Source of the DNA: Hygrocybe punicea
Taxonomy: Eukaryota; Basidiomycota; Agaricomycetes; Agaricales; Hygrophoraceae
Reading direction: 5' to 3'
NCBI GenBank assembly: GCA_963556145.1
Contig: OY744466.1
Location: 4,030,001 to 4,094,000, forward strand
Length of the DNA: 64,000 bases
A program made the translations under genes and the position numbers. The notes beneath the pieces were generated by a model, which saw only the letters and a program-made list of their open reading frames with translations, did no database searches and was not told the origin of the DNA. Shown here piece after piece: positions 54,298 to 63,780 of this stretch; positions within the stretch are counted from its first letter, which is position 1; the number at the start of each line of letters is the position of its first letter.

Positions 54298-55474
54298 GCT
54301 GAGGGGACTGGCACTTTGCGCAAACATGCTTGTAGTCACAAGTGGATGCAGTGTTGGGGCATCGTTTGGCGTTCCAGCGTCGGCATGGTTCTCTCCTTTT
54401 TTCTGGGTCAGTTCGGGAGCGCTCAGCCGCTCGTGTTTGGCCAGTGCCGGCTCCAGCGTTTTGGATCCAGAGGACGTGAAGATTGGCGAAACAAGAGAAA
54501 TCCGTGAGTTTGACGTCACGTTGTTGGGCGGTTCGGATGCGGGTGGCTCGGTCGTATTGGATAATACGTTGGTGCATGGGGTCAGGAAACGCGGCGAAGA
54601 GCTCGCTGATGTGTTTTCCATAGTCACGTAACTCGGCAGCTCGGTGAGGGAAGACGAAGACAGTGGCTTCACATGTCCGTCCCCATGCGATGACCCACTT
54701 CCCATGGGTGTCAACGACTCTGGCGGGTTTGACGGCTCCGACGACGAACTCGACGCCACCAATCTTTTCAGAACGTTTGTCATCGTGCGTGACTGAGTAT
54801 CCGCTGGTGAGGACGTGGTTGAGATCGATGGCGCGTCCGGCGAGAAGGTTGGTCCATTCAGAGTCCGGAAACTGGGGGCACCACGCCGAATTGAGCAAGG
54901 AGGATTTGGCGAGCTTGGGGTCCCGTGAAATGTTTTCGAGCGTCGACAACGTTTGTTGGAGCGAGACAGAAAGGCGAGACGGCTCCAGCTCTTCTTGGAT
55001 GACCCACGGCAAAGATTTGAGGTCGAGCTTAGGCTTAGACGATGGCTCGAGCTCTGCTTCATCACTGGGGCTTCGAGGACGCTTAGGCGCTTTATGAACG
55101 GCAGTTTCTTTGTCTGGGGCCGGCGAAGTAACGGGCGACGGCTCCCGCGACTGTATGGTAGAGTCGTCGGGTCCTGCTGGTCCATGTTCTGCGGAGGAGC
55201 TGTCCAAAACAGTCCCTCGGTTCCTGGCATCATCACGCCGATGGTCGATGTTGTCGAGGATGCGGAGATAGACGGCAAACGTGGACTCGAGGACGTGGTC
55301 GCCGAGTCCGAGACTGGTGAGCACATCCTGTATTTCGAGGGTGGCTGAGGCTTTAAAGATATCTCCAAACCGAAAACGGTCCGTAATGCGAACGCACTCT
55401 TTGACCATTTCCGCGTCGACGGCGCCAATTGGCGTGGGTGTAGAAGGTGAGGGTTCATTTTGTGAATTAGACAT
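54260..55474 (-). CDS. DIRS-like gag protein, 404 aa, with C-terminal zinc finger
   Basis: This is a structural protein that would package the element RNA. The start MSNSQNEPSPSTPTP at 55474 follows a run of untranslated-looking sequence. The N-terminal helical part includes VKECVRITDRFRFGDIF and LGLGDHVLESTFAVYLRILD. A basic linker (KRPRSPSDEAELEPSSK) is followed by a globular region with WTNLLAGRAIDLNHVL and a C-terminal Cys/His cluster CRRWNAKRCPNTASTCDYKH with CAKCQSPQHASVDC, a CCCH-type followed by a knuckle-like finger. No internal stop. The end overlaps the RT start by about 38 bp. Confidence 0.8.
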   Translation of the reverse strand: MSNSQNEPSPSTPTPIGAVDAEMVKECVRITDRFRFGDIFKASATLEIQDVLTSLGLGDHVLESTFAVYLRILDNIDHRRDDARNRGTVLDSSSAEHGPAGPDDSTIQSREPSPVTSPAPDKETAVHKAPKRPRSPSDEAELEPSSKPKLDLKSLPWVIQEELEPSRLSVSLQQTLSTLENISRDPKLAKSSLLNSAWCPQFPDSEWTNLLAGRAIDLNHVLTSGYSVTHDDKRSEKIGGVEFVVGAVKPARVVDTHGKWVIAWGRTCEATVFVFPHRAAELRDYGKHISELFAAFPDPMHQRIIQYDRATRIRTAQQRDVKLTDFSCFANLHVLWIQNAGAGTGQTRAAERSRTDPEKRREPCRRWNAKRCPNTASTCDYKHVCAKCQSPQHASVDCNILQKQ

Positions 55475-55679
55475 GCAAAATGGGCAGATGGGAGGAACGA
55501 CGTTTATTGCAGAAATAAGGCAGAGAATAATGGCTGGGAACTGGTTAACTAAAGTAGCAAGAATGGAGAAGCGGGAAGCATACCTCGGAGACGAGACAAG
55601 GGGCTTAGGGTGCCCTTGATGTGTTTCCGAGGTATATGACGATGCGCAAGGCAGAAGAATGCACCGGGGGCGATGTAAG

Positions 55680-55795
55680 GTTGACATCAGCTGGTGACGA
55701 CAAGCGATGCATCAGCTGGTGACGACAGGCGGTGCGTCAGCTGGTGACGGCTCAGATATTATAGGCTGTGTCAGCTGGTGACAGCAGCGGGGGAA
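55680..55795. repeat. Four copies of TCAGCTGGTGACG in the DIRS 5' region
   Basis: TCAGCTGGTGAC recurs near 55687, 55711, 55737 and 55768, about 24-31 bp apart, upstream of gag on the minus strand. It includes the E-box-like CAGCTG palindrome. It may be a transcriptional or replication signal of the element. Confidence 0.75.
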
Positions 55796-55867
55796 CACGC
55801 TGGGTGTTGTGGTGAGCGTGAAGGGCACGGCCGTGTGATTAGCCAAATGTAAACAAGTTTAAAAGGT

Positions 55868-56090
55868 GATTATATATAGTGAGATGAGGTCAGGAATATG
55901 ACTCGCGTGTCACATGATTATTGAGACGCGACATGTCACAAATGTGACATAACGTTTGGACGGCCCAACGTGACATCACACTTTGTGACATGTGATCAAC
56001 AAACACGTTAAGTCACATGAACAAATAAGTACAAGCCCATCAAACACGGTTGAGATTTTCTCCTTACCTCACAACCACCACTACCACTTT
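55868..56090. repeat. Right-arm conserved block with TCACATG motifs
   Basis: GTGTCACATGATT, CGACATGTCACAAATGTGACA, CACATGAACAAATAAGTACAAGCCCATC: the block mirrors 46980-47180 and parallels 61735-61910. It lies directly upstream of exon 1 of the arm gene. Confidence 0.75.
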
Positions 56091-56710
56091 TGATGACACT
56101 GCAGGATCCTTGGTTATTGTACCGGGCAACAACCAGAGATTCTGGAGTGTCATAGTCTTAACTGGTAGGTGATTTCCTCAGGCTTTGTTGCTCACGTCTG
56201 TTCACTTCACAGGACTACTTGATTATTGTGGTATGTTCTTCTTTTTCACCGTCAGATATCTTCTTTGGTATGTTTGCATCCAGATGAGTGATTAATTTGT
56301 ATTACCCCATTACTGACAGTATCTTTTGTTGAAGTTATCTGTTCAACTTGAATGAACATTGTGGCATCTCTGCGTGCCAACTGTTGGTGTCTGGTCCTCC
56401 GAAATGAGTGCTTGTCACTGTACAGGTCTTCAGGAATGAAAGGGCGGGTGAATCCCCCTGATTTCCTTGCTGGGCAACCTACTTGTAGTGGGCCTGGTGG
56501 CATCATTGAAAGTTGACCAGGTAAGTCTCATTATTACTTTTAAGCCTCCCTTTAGTGACATTGAGACCAGGTAATATTCTTAGTTTAGTTGATTTCAGTA
56601 TCCATTTTTGGTTATTTGTTCGCAAAATTTTTGTTAGTATTTTCTTTGTCAGTTAGTCTTGATCAAGAAGGAGAAGAGCTCCTCCTTTGAGATCAAGACT
56701 GAATGGCGTT
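56091..56710 (+). pseudogene. Right-arm copy of the small spliced arm gene (frameshifted)
   Basis: Exon 1 reads FDDTAGSLVIVPGNNQRFWS with a donor GTAGGT at about 56166. Exon 2 starts NEHCGISACQ, and a one-base deletion relative to the 62.2-kb copy leads to an early TGA. The rest (GQPTCSGPGG) is in another frame. Exon 3 VLIKKEKSSSFEIKTE has TGG instead of the terminal TGA, so the frame runs on to 56988. This is a decayed paralogue of 61894-62568. Confidence 0.7.
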
Positions 56711-57069
56711 GGTGTCTTGCTTATTATCCTTTCAGAGGCATTTGTGACACAGTAGCAGTACTTGTTGTAATGTTAAGCTGTCAATGTCTTAGAAGGAATT
56801 TATTGCATTTTATCGGTGTAAACCCTAACCCTATGTCAAAAGGTCAGCGGTATCATGGCTGGCCATTATATCTCTGGCACTGGTCAATCCATGACCCACA
56901 ACTAGCCAAAGACCCATTAGGAACAGCCAACCAATGTGCCATGACCAGCCAATGTATTCTGAGTGTTGGCCAATGCATATCATGTTGACAGCTGATGTAA
57001 TTAGAGCTGTGGCCATCCCAATGGAGCTGGAGCTTTGGCCAACCCAGGTGCTATGGCCATGTCATATAA

Positions 57070-57520
57070 CCAAAGCTTTGGCCAACCCATGTTCCATGGC
57101 TACACCCAGTACAGTCAGCCAATCCATGTCTCATGGCCAGCCAATAAACACACAGAGGTCAGCCAATCCATGTTCCATGGCCAGCCGAAATACCTAGACA
57201 GGTTGGCCAATCTATGTTCCATGGCTAGCCAAGATACCCAGCCCAGTCGGCCAATCCACCTCCCATGGCCAGCTAAAATACCCAGACCCATCGGCCAATC
57301 CATGTTCCATGGCCAACCGAAATACCCAGACTGGTCGGCCAATCCACATTCCATGGCCAGCCAAAACACCCAGACAAGTCGGCCAATCCATGTTCCATGG
57401 CCAGCCAAGATACCTAGCCCGGTCGGCCAATCCATGTTCCATGACCAGCCAAGATACCCAGACCGGTCGGCCAATCCATCTCCCATGGCCAGCCAATATA
57501 TCCTTCTGCTTCGGCCAACC
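57070..57520. repeat. 44-bp minisatellite, about 10 copies (right arm)
   Basis: The unit is GGCCAATCCATGTTCCATGG followed by CCAGCCAAAATACCCAGACC and GGTC, the reverse complement of the left-arm unit, with the same 44-bp period (for example 57209, 57253, 57297). Fewer copies than in the left arm. Confidence 0.95.
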
Positions 57521-57680
57521 CATGCTTCTCCGAACATGGAACCCTCGGCCAAGCCATCTGCCCTGGAGAAAGATATTGGTCGGCCGAGATAAGCCAGCCC
57601 ACTTTTGGAGTGGGAATTGTCCATCTCGGCTGACCCATGTATCATGGGAAAGATACGCTGAAAGGGCTCGCTTACATAAA
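57521..57680. repeat. Right tip of the fold-back
   Basis: CTTCGGCCAACCCATG, CCTCGGCCAAGCCATCTGCC, GGAGAAAGATATTGGTCGGC, AGTGGGAATTGTCCATCTCG and GCTGACCCATGTATCATGGG in this order. The same order occurs inverted at 44391-44560 and directly at 63640-63770. Beyond about 57665 the arms diverge. Confidence 0.85.
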
Positions 57681-58550
57681 GACAATGGTCTATTGTTCTG
57701 AGCAGTCTATTGTTCTAAACAGTCCAAATGGAGATAGAGCCCATTGTTCACAGCCTCTTTGATGCCATCCATTGTTCTCATGACTCAGTCCTATTGTTCT
57801 CACTTTCCCATTGTTCTCAGTCCCCCATTGTTCTCCAACAGTATAAATAGGGCCCCCAAATTCCAGTAGTCAGTAGGATTTCCCCCCTCACCACTCAGTA
57901 GTCACTCTCAGTTTGGTTCACATAGTGTGATCCCTCATTCTCTTAGTACTAGTAGTTACTCATTGTAGTAGCTAGTGCTTGCAATCCAGTCTAGTTCACT
58001 CTTATACTATCATTCTCTGAGTTCCCCTTGTCATCAAGGAGAATTCACCCAGTTCACTCAGTCCAATCAATTCATTAGTCAGCATTAGTCAGCTAGATAC
58101 ACTTCTAAGGTTAAGGTTTCATCCTAAACAAAACAGAGTATTCAAAAGGTATTAAAGATATCCCTGAACTAGTAGCCAATGTGCGTTTGAAGCTTCGGAT
58201 TTAAGTCAGATATTATAATACCCAGAGATACTCTTGATTGAATAGCCTGTAGCCAAAACTGTCCATATTCAACTGGTGAATATTGTTATCAGTATTCATT
58301 AGTTCATATTTTTATATTCCAGTAGTGAATATTAGTATTTTCAGTACATCACACACCCAATTGCTATTCATACCCACTCAAAGTCTCAATTCTTAATTGA
58401 AGAGACCTCACTATTACATTCTATTGATTCATATAGTACATATACCCACAAACCCCTTCCTGATAGGTTATTTAGATATTAGAAACCCACGAACAACAAG
58501 AGGGTACCTGAACAAAGTCAACTCCGGTAATTCTTGGTGAAACAAACATT
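57681..58550. repeat. LTR-like sequence (possible solo LTR) truncating the second fold-back
   Basis: It contains repeated CATTGTTCTC motifs (57690-57835), a TATA-type box GTATAAATAGGG at about 57840, many AGTAGT/CACTCAGT tracts, and ends in ...GAAACAAACATTCA at about 58550. Upstream boxes, a TATA box and a long untranslated leader without ORF are what an LTR promoter region looks like. No second LTR, primer site or exact target duplication is visible, so this is tentative. Confidence 0.4.
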
Positions 58551-59722
58551 CACATTCTCGTCGTTCCGGTCTCTGTTCTTGTTGTTGCAGTCCGGGTTCT
58601 CGTCCACATGGCCGTTCCCATCCGCGTCGCGTTCACGGTCATCGTCCATGTCGTTCTGTTATGGGCGTTGCGTCGTTGGCCTCCGTCCTGGCATTGCTGT
58701 TGGTGTGGTATTTGTCGCGGTCGTCTGATGCGATGTTGCCAGAAAAGACCTAAAAACTACGTGGAATTAGTTAGTAGAGTAAACATAGAAACATAAAAAG
58801 AAATCTTAGCATCGTGTCCTTCTGCACCATTTGCCCATCGAGGTCAAGACGAAGAGTGACGTGGCTTGAACACGCGTGAGAATTTCAACCAGTGTTTGCC
58901 GATTTCCTAAACGGGGCCGAATTGCCATATTGGTACAGGTGGCTGGATTTTCTTAATGCTCTTACATGCTGTATAACACCTAAATTGGCAGGGTAAGGCT
59001 CTGCATAGATGTAAGTATACCATACCCACAAGTAGGGTAAATTTTGTATTTTATTTGATCCTACAGAGAGAGCTATTAACAATGTATTTGAGCCCTCTGC
59101 CAAAATTGGACCCTTAAACACCCAACTTTGCGAGTACTCATCTAGAAAATCTAAAATTAATTCCAGCAATACTAGGTGAAGCATACATCATTGTCAAAAT
59201 AAGTGCCTTGCACTTAGTACTCCAGGAAATGTGTTGTAGCCAACATTTGTTTGGAACTTCGTATTGTTGGCTGGTCAATTGAAAGTCCCATAATTATTTG
59301 GATTCAAGTCACGTACTCACAGCTTTACTATTTGTTGGCTACAACACATTTCCTGGAGTACTTAGTGCCAGGTACTTATTGTGACAATGATGTATGCTTC
59401 ACCTAGTATTGCTAGAATTAATTTTAGATTTTCTAGATGAGTACTTGCAAAGTTGGGTGTTTAAGGGTCCAATTTTGGCAGAGGGCTCAAATACATTGTT
59501 AATAGCTCTCTCTGTAGGATCAAATAAAATACAAAATTTACCCTACTTGTGGGTATGGTATACTTACATCTATGCAGAGCCTTACCCTGCCAATTTAGGT
59601 GTTATACAGCATGTAAGAGCATTAAGAAAATCCAGCCACCTGTACCAATATGGCAATTCAGCCCCGTTTAGGAAATCGGCAAACGCCGGTTGAAATTCTC
59701 ATGTGTGTTCAAGCCATGTCAC
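58551..59722. repeat. Second fold-back: hairpin stem with 390-bp arms and complete loop
   Basis: Left stem about 58850-59245 and right stem about 59335-59722 are near-identical inverted copies (GCCGATTTCCTAAACGGGGC, TGCTGTATAACACCT, TGTTGGCTACAACACATTTC). The loop 59246-59334 contains TTGGATTCAAGTCACGTACT. The stem matches the one around the N gap, with the loop in opposite orientation. The left arm is cut at 58551 by the LTR-like sequence. Confidence 0.9.
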
Positions 59723-61660
59723 CCTTTCTCTTGACTTCGACAGGCAAATGGTGTACAAGAACACCACGCTAAGTTTTTCATTTTAAGGTTCTTTTTTTAT
59801 TCCACTAACTAATTTCACGTCGTTTTTAGGTGTTTTTTGCCAACGTCGTGTCAGACAACGATGAAAACTGCCACAGCAACAACGACGCCAGTACGTCGGC
59901 CAATGACGCGACGCCCATAACAGAACGGCATGGATGGCAACCACGAATGCGACGGGTCCTGGAACAGCCACCTGGCAAGGTCGAACGAGGCCCAGCATGA
60001 CAACAATGGCCACGGCAACAACGACAACATGGAGCAACGGCAGAACCACGAGAACGGGAACAGGAACCACGAGAACTGGGACTGCAACAACGAGAACAGG
60101 GACCGCAACAATGAGGGTGGGGACTGCAACAACGAGAACGGAGATGGCAAGAATGATGACAGGGATGGGAACACCGACGATGGGGACGGGAACGACAAGA
60201 GTGGGGGCAGGAACGATGACAAGGTGAATGGGAATGGGACCGGGAACTACGACAATGGGAAGACGACAATGGGCAGGGGGAACAGAGACGAGGACAGCGA
60301 GGAGGACAGGCACGGGAACAGGAACGGGGACAACGGAAACGAGGATGACCGGGATGGGGGGAACAGGACAACAAGGACCATGGAGCCGGGACAACAAGGT
60401 CGACGGCAACAGAGACGACGACGATGGAAACGGCGAGGACGGGACAGCAAACAGGATGTCAACAACAACACGAACGGGAATGGGGCCGACTGCCATGTGC
60501 CACCACATGGGGACGAGGAGGAGGACGGGGGATGACAAGCACGGGGACGGCAAGCATGGGGATGGCAAGCATGGGGACAACAAGGGCAAGGACGATAAGT
60601 ACAAGGGGGACAGGGACGAGGGCGAGGGTGGCTGGGGCAAGGACGACGGGGACAAGGATGACGAGGACAACAAGGACGAGGGTGATGAGGGCGACGAGGA
60701 CAATGGCGATGAGGATGATGGCGACGAGGATAATGAGGACGAGGACAATGAGGAGGACAGCGAGTACGGGAATGGGGACGGGGGCAACGGACAATGGACA
60801 ACGAAGGCAGAAGACAGTGAGGACAGCAAGGACGAGGATGGGGAGGAAGTAGACAGCCCAAAGTCACCTCGTGACCATGCACCTTTGCATCAATTGAGGT
60901 GGGTGGGGCATTCGCGAGGTTACCAGCGACGAATCGACAGTTAAGAGAACAACGGCAGCAGCAGCAGCAACAAATCCCCCCCCACAGCAGCGGCAGCGGC
61001 AACAGCAGAAGCAACAGCAATGGCAGCTGTAGCAGCGGGACCTGGAACGGCAGCAGCAGCGGGGTTGGGAACGACAGCAGCAGCAGGACCGGGACTGAGA
61101 ATGGCAGCAGCAGTGGGGGTGGGAACGACAACGACGAGAATGGGGACGGCAACAGTGGCTATGGGAGCAGCAGCAACAGCAGCAGCAGCAGCAGCAGCAG
61201 CAACAGTACTGGGAGCGGCTGAGAATGGCAGCAGCAATGTAAGCGGGACCGGGAATGGCAGCAGCAGCAGGACCGGGAACAGCAGCAGCAGTGGGACCGG
61301 GAACAGCAGCAGCAGTGGGACCGGGACCGGGAATGGCAGCAGCAGCGGGACCGGGAACGGCAGCAGCAGTGGGACCAGGGCCGGGAACGGTAGCAGCAGC
61401 TGCAGGGGTGGGAATGGCAGCAGCAGCAACGGAACAGGTGGGGGCCAATGGCAACAGCAAGGGGAACAGCAGCTGTGGCAACAGAACCGGCAGCGACAAC
61501 GGCAATGGCAAGGGGAGCAACTGCAGTGGCAACAGCAGCAATGGCATGGGCAGCAGCAATGGCAACCAAACTGGCCCACTGGCACCGGCCATGGCAAGGG
61601 GAGCAGCAGATGGGGTGGAGGATAAGTGATATGAGATGAGGGGGAATCCCCCCACCATCC
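59723..61660. repeat. Second fold-back: GAC-rich and CAG-rich arm
   Basis: It parallels 49600-51100: ACGCGACGCCCATAACAGAA, then GACAAC/AACGAGAAC repeats (60000-60860), a CATCAATTGAGG...TTCGCGAGG module (60888-60920) and GGCAGCAGCAG/GGGACCGGGAAC repeats (60955-61620), ending GGGGGAATCCCCCCAC. Many frames are open in both directions for compositional reasons. The second exon-intron module of the first copy is not visible here. Confidence 0.8.
59930..60535 (+). CDS. Putative low-complexity acidic ORF of the second fold-back
   Basis: The translation starts MDGNHECDGSWNSHLARSNE and continues as NGNRNHENWDCNNENRD-type repeats rich in Asn, Asp, Gly and Glu. The SNEAQ-containing start matches a frame at about 49722 in the first copy, which suggests a shared coding frame. 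It has no domain. Given the GAC repeat composition this may be a fortuitous frame. Confidence 0.25.
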   Translation: MDGNHECDGSWNSHLARSNEAQHDNNGHGNNDNMEQRQNHENGNRNHENWDCNNENRDRNNEGGDCNNENGDGKNDDRDGNTDDGDGNDKSGGRNDDKVNGNGTGNYDNGKTTMGRGNRDEDSEEDRHGNRNGDNGNEDDRDGGNRTTRTMEPGQQGRRQQRRRRWKRRGRDSKQDVNNNTNGNGADCHVPPHGDEEEDGG

Positions 61661-61893
61661 TTATTTTATTTTGTACCTATGTAGAATACATAAATGACTT
61701 TCCACTTACCTGGCCTGAATGTCAGAACGTGTGTATCACATGATGATCAACAAAGCGCGTATCTACATGTCACATGTCACATGGGTGATGTCACGTCTGG
61801 GCGCCCAGATGTGACATTCTATATTGTGACACATGTGTGACCGTCAAAACAACGCGTCGGGTCACATGAACAAACAACTACAAGACCAAATAA

Positions 61894-62568
61894 CTACAAG
61901 CCCATCAAACGCGGTTGAAAATTTCTTCTTACCTCACCACCACCACTGCCACCTTTGATAACACTACAGGATCTTTGGCTGTTGTACCGGGCAACAACCA
62001 GAGATTCTGGAGTGTTATTGGCATGACAGGTATGTGATTTCCTTTGGATTTGCTGTTTAGTTCACAGGGCTACATTTACTGTTGCTTTTTCCAGAGTCAG
62101 GTATTGTCTTTGTCATGTTTGCATTCAGATAAGAGATTTCTGTTAGCTGATTACTAACAATACTCTTTTCAAGGATTACGTTTTAGTGAATATTGTGGTA
62201 TCTCTGCATGCCCAACCATCAGTGGTGGGTCCTCAGCAATGAGCGCTTGCCACCATGGGTCTTCGATTAGGAATTCAGGGAGGGTGAATCCACCTGAGTT
62301 CCTGGCTAGGCAACCTACTTGTAGCGGGCCTGGTGGCATTGACAAGAATTTATTGGGTAAGTCTCATTTTCATTATTAATCCTTGTATTATTGACATTGT
62401 ATCAACAGGTGATGTGTTTTACTTGTCTCAATTTCTTGTATTGTGTTTCATTTGTATTTTCATGGTTTGTTTGTTCTGTGTTCGCAAAAATTTTGACATT
62501 ACTTCTCTTGTCAATCAGTCTTGATCAAGAAGGAGAAGAGCTCCTCCTTCAAGATTGAGACTGAATGA
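61894..62568 (+). CDS. Small spliced arm gene, intact-looking copy (unknown protein)
   Basis: Exon 1 is open from 61894 to 62029 and includes SSYLTTTTATFDNTTGSLAV and VPGNNQRFWSVIGMT. The intron runs GTATGTG to TTCAAG (62030-62173). Exon 2, 62174-62356, reads GLRFSEYCGISACPTISGGS, SAMSACHHGSSIRNSGRVNP, PEFLARQPTCSGPGGIDKNL. The intron is GTAAGTC to AATCAG (62357-62518). Exon 3 gives VLIKKEKSSSFKIETE and TGA at 62566-62568. Both junctions keep phase. The 5' end is missing: no ATG lies in the open part of exon 1, so an upstream exon is likely, perhaps in the repeat arm. The Cys-rich exon 2 (four Cys, HH) could bind metal, but I recognise no family. The other two copies are broken. Confidence 0.6.
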
Positions 62569-63015
62569 CTTTTCTTTGCAACTGTATTTTCTTCGTAGTG
62601 TTCTTTTCACACTTAAATGTGTGATTTCACATTGTTGTACTTTAGTGGATGTAATGTAAATCACTGTGGGCCTATTTATTGATTTTTATCACTGCTAACC
62701 CTAACTCTAAGTCACTGGGAGGAAGTTTGGAGGACAAATATAATATTCAGATATCTTCTCAAGATGAAAATATGTGAGTACATTACTTGATTAAACCAGC
62801 CACTTTTCATGTAATTGGTTGTTGTAAAATTGGAGCATGTGACCAGACAAGATAAATCTCGCAGATTGCTAGTCATACCTATTGGCTAGGTGAAATGACC
62901 ACCCACCTCTGTGAAAACCAGCTTGTGCTAGCTGAGCAAAACATTTTCTGGTGAAAACATATTCCCACAAGGTGCTGTTCCATGGTAGGCCAAACACTAT
63001 TAGTTGACTAGCCGA
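62569..63015. other. Spacer between the arm gene and its array
   Basis: AT-rich sequence with a decayed start of the array (GGCTAGG, AGCTGAGC). The stretch CACTGCTAACCCTAACTCTAAG matches GTGTAAACCCTAACCCTATG in the other arm (about 56816), so it belongs to the arm. No gene. Confidence 0.55.
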
Positions 63016-63640
63016 CGTACCCATTGCTGTTGATCAACCCATGCTAACTGGCCAGCCAATGCATCAGCCAACCCATCTCTGCTGGTCAACCACATTTCTC
63101 TGCTAGTCAGCCAACCAATGCCTGATGGCCAGGTAAAATATCCCTGCTTGTATGCCAGCCCATGCCTGATAGGGAGCCAATATAGGCTAGAGGGTTGGCA
63201 AACCCATGCTTGATGACAAGCCCATATATGCCAGTGGGTCAGCCAACCCATGCCTGATGGCCAGCCAAAATGTGTAAGTGGGTCAGCCAACCCAGGCCTG
63301 ATGGCCAGCCAAGATAAGCCAGACAGTCCACCAATCCAGGCTTCCTGGCCAGCCCAATATGCAAGTGGGTCGGCCAACCCATGCCTGATGGCCAGCCAAT
63401 ATATGGCAGTGGGTCGGCCAACCCATGCCTAATGGCCAGCCAATATATCCAGTTTGGTCGGCCAACCCATGCTGGATGGCCAGCCAAAATATCCCTACTG
63501 GTCGGCCACCCATGCCTAATGGCCAGCCAATATATGGCAGATGGTCGGCCAACCCATGTCTGATGGCAAGCTGAAACCCCCACCCAGTTGGGCAAAATAT
63601 CCCCTGGTTGGCCAACCCACTCGGGGTGGCCAGCTGTATG
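63016..63640. repeat. 44-bp minisatellite, about 14 copies (third arm), diverged sequence
   Basis: The unit is GCCAACCCATGCCTGATGGC followed by CAGCCAATATATGGCAGTGG and GTCG. Starts at 63242 and 63286 confirm the 44-bp period. The unit differs from the other arrays in about a quarter of positions but is homogeneous within itself. Confidence 0.95.
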
Positions 63641-63780
63641 CCTCGGCCAAGCCATCTGCCTTGGGAAAAGATATTGGTTGGCTGAGGTCGGCTGGCCCAC
63701 TTCAAGTGGGAATTGTCCATCTCGGCTGACCCATGTTTCATGGAAACAATATGCTGTAAGGTGTGTCTTCACATAGAAAT
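63641..63780. repeat. Third-arm tip of the fold-back family
   Basis: CCTCGGCCAAGCCATCTGCC, GGAAAAGATATTGGTTGGC, AGTGGGAATTGTCCATCTCG, GCTGACCCATGTTTCATGG, then ATATGCTGTAAGGTGTG. The last piece matches, inverted, CACACCTTACAGCATAT at 44393, so CACACCTTACAGC is probably at or near the true terminus. Confidence 0.85.

Larger units (their letters stand above)
51232..55867 (-). mobile_element. DIRS-like tyrosine-recombinase retrotransposon inserted in the fold-back arm
   Basis: Minus-strand order is gag, reverse transcriptase-RNase H, tyrosine recombinase, which is the DIRS arrangement (no integrase, no LTR). The ends CTAATCACACAGGCCG (51232) and CGGCCGTGTGATTAG (to about 55841) are inverted. 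Comparison with the left arm (TTTTGTACCTATTATACATAGTGAG on its minus strand) gives the empty site: TTTTGTACCTA is on the left and TTATATATAGTGAG on the right, with no long target duplication, as expected for recombinase-mediated insertion. The right boundary (about 55867) is inferred from that comparison. Confidence 0.85.
44391..57680. mobile_element. Large fold-back composite: two inverted multi-kilobase arms with subterminal 44-bp arrays
   Basis: The left arm (44391 to 49029, read leftward) and the right arm (49130-51231 plus 55868-57680, read rightward) carry the same blocks in mirror order. From the centre outward these are hairpin stem, GTC/GAC-rich block, CTG/CAG-rich block with small introns, GAGGGCAGGG palindrome, TCACATG-rich block, small spliced gene, 44-bp array, and a tip with AGATGGACAATTCCCACT. 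A DIRS-like element (51232-55867) is inserted in the right arm and a 380-bp hairpin (46455-46832) in the left arm. A 100-N gap sits at the centre. The layout matches fold-back type DNA elements; no transposase is seen. Confidence 0.75.

Noticed and set aside
53125..55458. A 777-codon minus-strand frame as one protein
   Set aside because: Its first 380 codons overlap gag and are Ser/Pro-rich shadow sequence; only the part from about 54297 shows RT homology.
56816..56840. CCCTAACCCTA as interstitial telomere repeat
   Set aside because: Only about two units are present, and the other arm has a diverged version, so it is ordinary arm sequence.
60228..61152. Frames of 238 and 301 codons in the second fold-back arm
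   Set aside because: These are Asp/Gly/Thr-rich or Pro/Ser/Cys-rich translations of GACGAG/GGGACAAC repeats in several frames at once, with no intron structure matching the first copy.
44571..63640. Regular 44-bp repeats as a CRISPR array
   Set aside because: There are no unique spacers between repeats, the context is eukaryotic, and no cas genes exist.
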